A stretch of DNA of 64,000 nt from Yoonia sp. SS1-5 (GTDB taxonomy: Bacteria; Pseudomonadota; Alphaproteobacteria; Rhodobacterales; Rhodobacteraceae): NCBI RefSeq assembly GCF_038443705.2, contig NZ_CP151767.2:2781501-2845500 (forward strand), read 5' to 3'. The position numbers and the translations under genes were made by a program. Below are positions 62,917 through 64,000 of this stretch, one piece after another. Within the stretch, counting starts at the first letter, position 1. Each line of letters opens with the position of its first letter. The notes below the pieces were generated by a model. That model had not been told where the DNA came from, searched no databases, and was given only the letters and a program-made list of their open reading frames with translations.

Positions 62917-63900
62917 CTAGGCAGCGTCGCTTAACGTGTAGGTCGCACCGGGCAGGTATGTGCCCGGTGGCGGTTCGGGATTGGGTGACAGGGTCGCCAT
63001 CCAGCCCAGTTCCGCCGACTTGCCGACAATCGCCGGTTCGAATTCGTCTGATGGAAGCGACAGCGACACGGCCACCTCAAATGTGCGGCCCAGATACCCA
63101 CCGACAATGTCGCGCATCCGCGTATGTGACATGCCGCCGGGCAGAAAATCACGGTATTCGTCAAGCGTCTTTGCCTTGATGCGGATGACGATCTTTTCGT
63201 TCACCGATTGCGCGCGCGATCCCAGAAAACAATCGCGACCAATGGTGCTGCCCTGCATCCCCAGCCGGTTCAGGCCGTCCGCCTCAAACATGATCCATGT
63301 CGGCGCATGTTCATCCAGCGTAATATCCGCGCCCAGATCATAGCGCAGCATCTGGCGCAGGCGCACCGGGCTTTTTACCCGGCCCATCCCAAGCGAGACC
63401 ATGCTGTAGCGTTTAGTGTCCGACAGAACCCCGCGATCCTTCCAGGCGGGGGTTCCGATGCCGATCAGGGCGCCGACATAGCGCGAAAAACTGTCATCGT
63501 CTTCGTGATCGAATTGGGTGATCGCCCGGGCGTCGGACCAAGCCCGGAAAAACAACTGCTGAAAGCGGGTTGCAAACAGGTCCGTGAATTTCACAAACGC
63601 CAGATCACCGCTTTTGGCCCAGCGGAGCACTTCTTCGGTTGTGTTCAGCGGCAGCGCGCCATGGGGTCCAAAAAAGCCGATGATCTGGTTGCGCAGATCC
63701 GGACGACCCGCCTTGTCTTTGCGGATGTCCGACATGTCGCTGGCCGGAAAGGCCAGAAACGGGTCTTGCCCGATGGTCGCAACCTCCTCGGACAGCGTTG
63801 TGTTCTTGCCGATCCGGGGCTTGCCTGTGGATTCGCGCTCAAGCTTGCGCAAAAGGGCCAGATAGCCGACAGGGCGGGGTTCTTGCTCGGGTGCGCTCAT
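62917..63900 (-). CDS. tssG: T6SS baseplate protein TssG
   Basis: A 327-residue TssG/ImpH/VasB-family baseplate wedge protein. The pattern RNQIIGFFGPHGALPLNTTE (about residues 70-89) and later LFFRAWSDAR, with FLPGG near residue 250, are typical. It follows tssF with an ATGA overlap and precedes tssH by 41 bases, the usual tssF-tssG-tssH order. Confidence 0.93.
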   Translation of the reverse strand: MSAPEQEPRPVGYLALLRKLERESTGKPRIGKNTTLSEEVATIGQDPFLAFPASDMSDIRKDKAGRPDLRNQIIGFFGPHGALPLNTTEEVLRWAKSGDLAFVKFTDLFATRFQQLFFRAWSDARAITQFDHEDDDSFSRYVGALIGIGTPAWKDRGVLSDTKRYSMVSLGMGRVKSPVRLRQMLRYDLGADITLDEHAPTWIMFEADGLNRLGMQGSTIGRDCFLGSRAQSVNEKIVIRIKAKTLDEYRDFLPGGMSHTRMRDIVGGYLGRTFEVAVSLSLPSDEFEPAIVGKSAELGWMATLSPNPEPPPGTYLPGATYTLSDAA

Positions 63901-64000
63901 ATCAGCGGGCCTGACCCGGTTCGCGGGGGGAATTTCACGACCTCGCCCCTGTCGGTCGAGGCGATGACCGTCTGGGTGAAACTGTTCACGGCTGCATATT
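63897..64000 (-). CDS. tssF: T6SS baseplate protein TssF (C-terminal end only)
   Basis: Only the last 33 or so residues are inside the window, reading AAVNSFTQTVIASTDRGEVV followed by KFPPRTGSGPLI. This is the conserved TssF ending (VNSFTET-type, then RGEV and a PPR segment). The stop overlaps the tssG start. The body of the gene, and presumably tssE, tssB, tssC, tssA and hcp, would lie to the right. Confidence 0.85.
   Translation of the reverse strand, partial: YAAVNSFTQTVIASTDRGEVVKFPPRTGSGPLI

Overview
The window looks like chromosomal DNA from a marine Roseobacter-type alphaproteobacterium (Rhodobacteraceae). The evidence is the origin-proximal order mutM, enoyl-CoA hydratase, rpsT, dnaA, dnaN, recF, gyrB; the ubiE-ubiB pair; the histone-deacetylase-like/xseB/ispA/dxs operon; a soxBDAG sarcosine oxidase operon; and the style of the flagellar proteins. 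No rRNA, tRNA, CRISPR array or complete insertion sequence was recognised.

Layout. 1-3594: flagellar genes (flagellin cut by the left edge, FlgN-like chaperone, FlgJ-like rod protein, fliK, flgD). 3870-8447: ubiquinone genes ubiB and ubiE, then mutM, an enoyl-CoA hydratase and rpsT with a clear terminator. 8448-9090: a long leader without genes in front of dnaA. 9091-16937: dnaA, dnaN, recF, three small accessory genes, a palindromic repeat, and gyrB. 16938-28094: membrane protein, phosphotransferase and methyltransferase genes, sarcosine oxidase soxBDAG, tRNA hydroxylase trhO, a YegD-like Hsp70, a P-loop kinase and nicotinamidase pncA. 28335-32311: deacetylase-like gene, xseB, ispA and dxs. 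32520-39843: a DUF3592-like membrane protein, a lipoprotein and a very large autotransporter.

39944-64000 is dominated by a type VI secretion system (T6SS). On the plus strand, tssK, tssL (with OmpA-like domain), tssM, tagF, pppA and ppkA overlap or abut. On the minus strand at the right end, tssF (partial), tssG and tssH/clpV run into a DUF2235/Tle1-like hydrolase. Between the two halves lie two back-to-back operons that are not standard T6SS parts. The minus-strand operon has two small exported proteins, ExbB, two ExbD-like proteins and a TonB-like protein. The plus-strand operon has a DUF1036 protein, a caspase-like protein lacking its catalytic histidine, and an M23 peptidase fused to a lytic-transglycosylase-like domain.

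The most interesting signal is that this middle block appears wired into the T6SS. The periplasmic tail of the PpkA kinase and the C-terminal half of the TonB-like protein look like the same unnamed domain, each with two cysteines exactly 52 residues apart. One ExbD-like protein lacks the membrane aspartate normally needed for proton use. Two proteins encoded on opposite strands end in the same four residues. My inference is an energised, kinase-linked envelope and peptidoglycan-remodelling module that serves or regulates the T6SS. It is unproven but testable.
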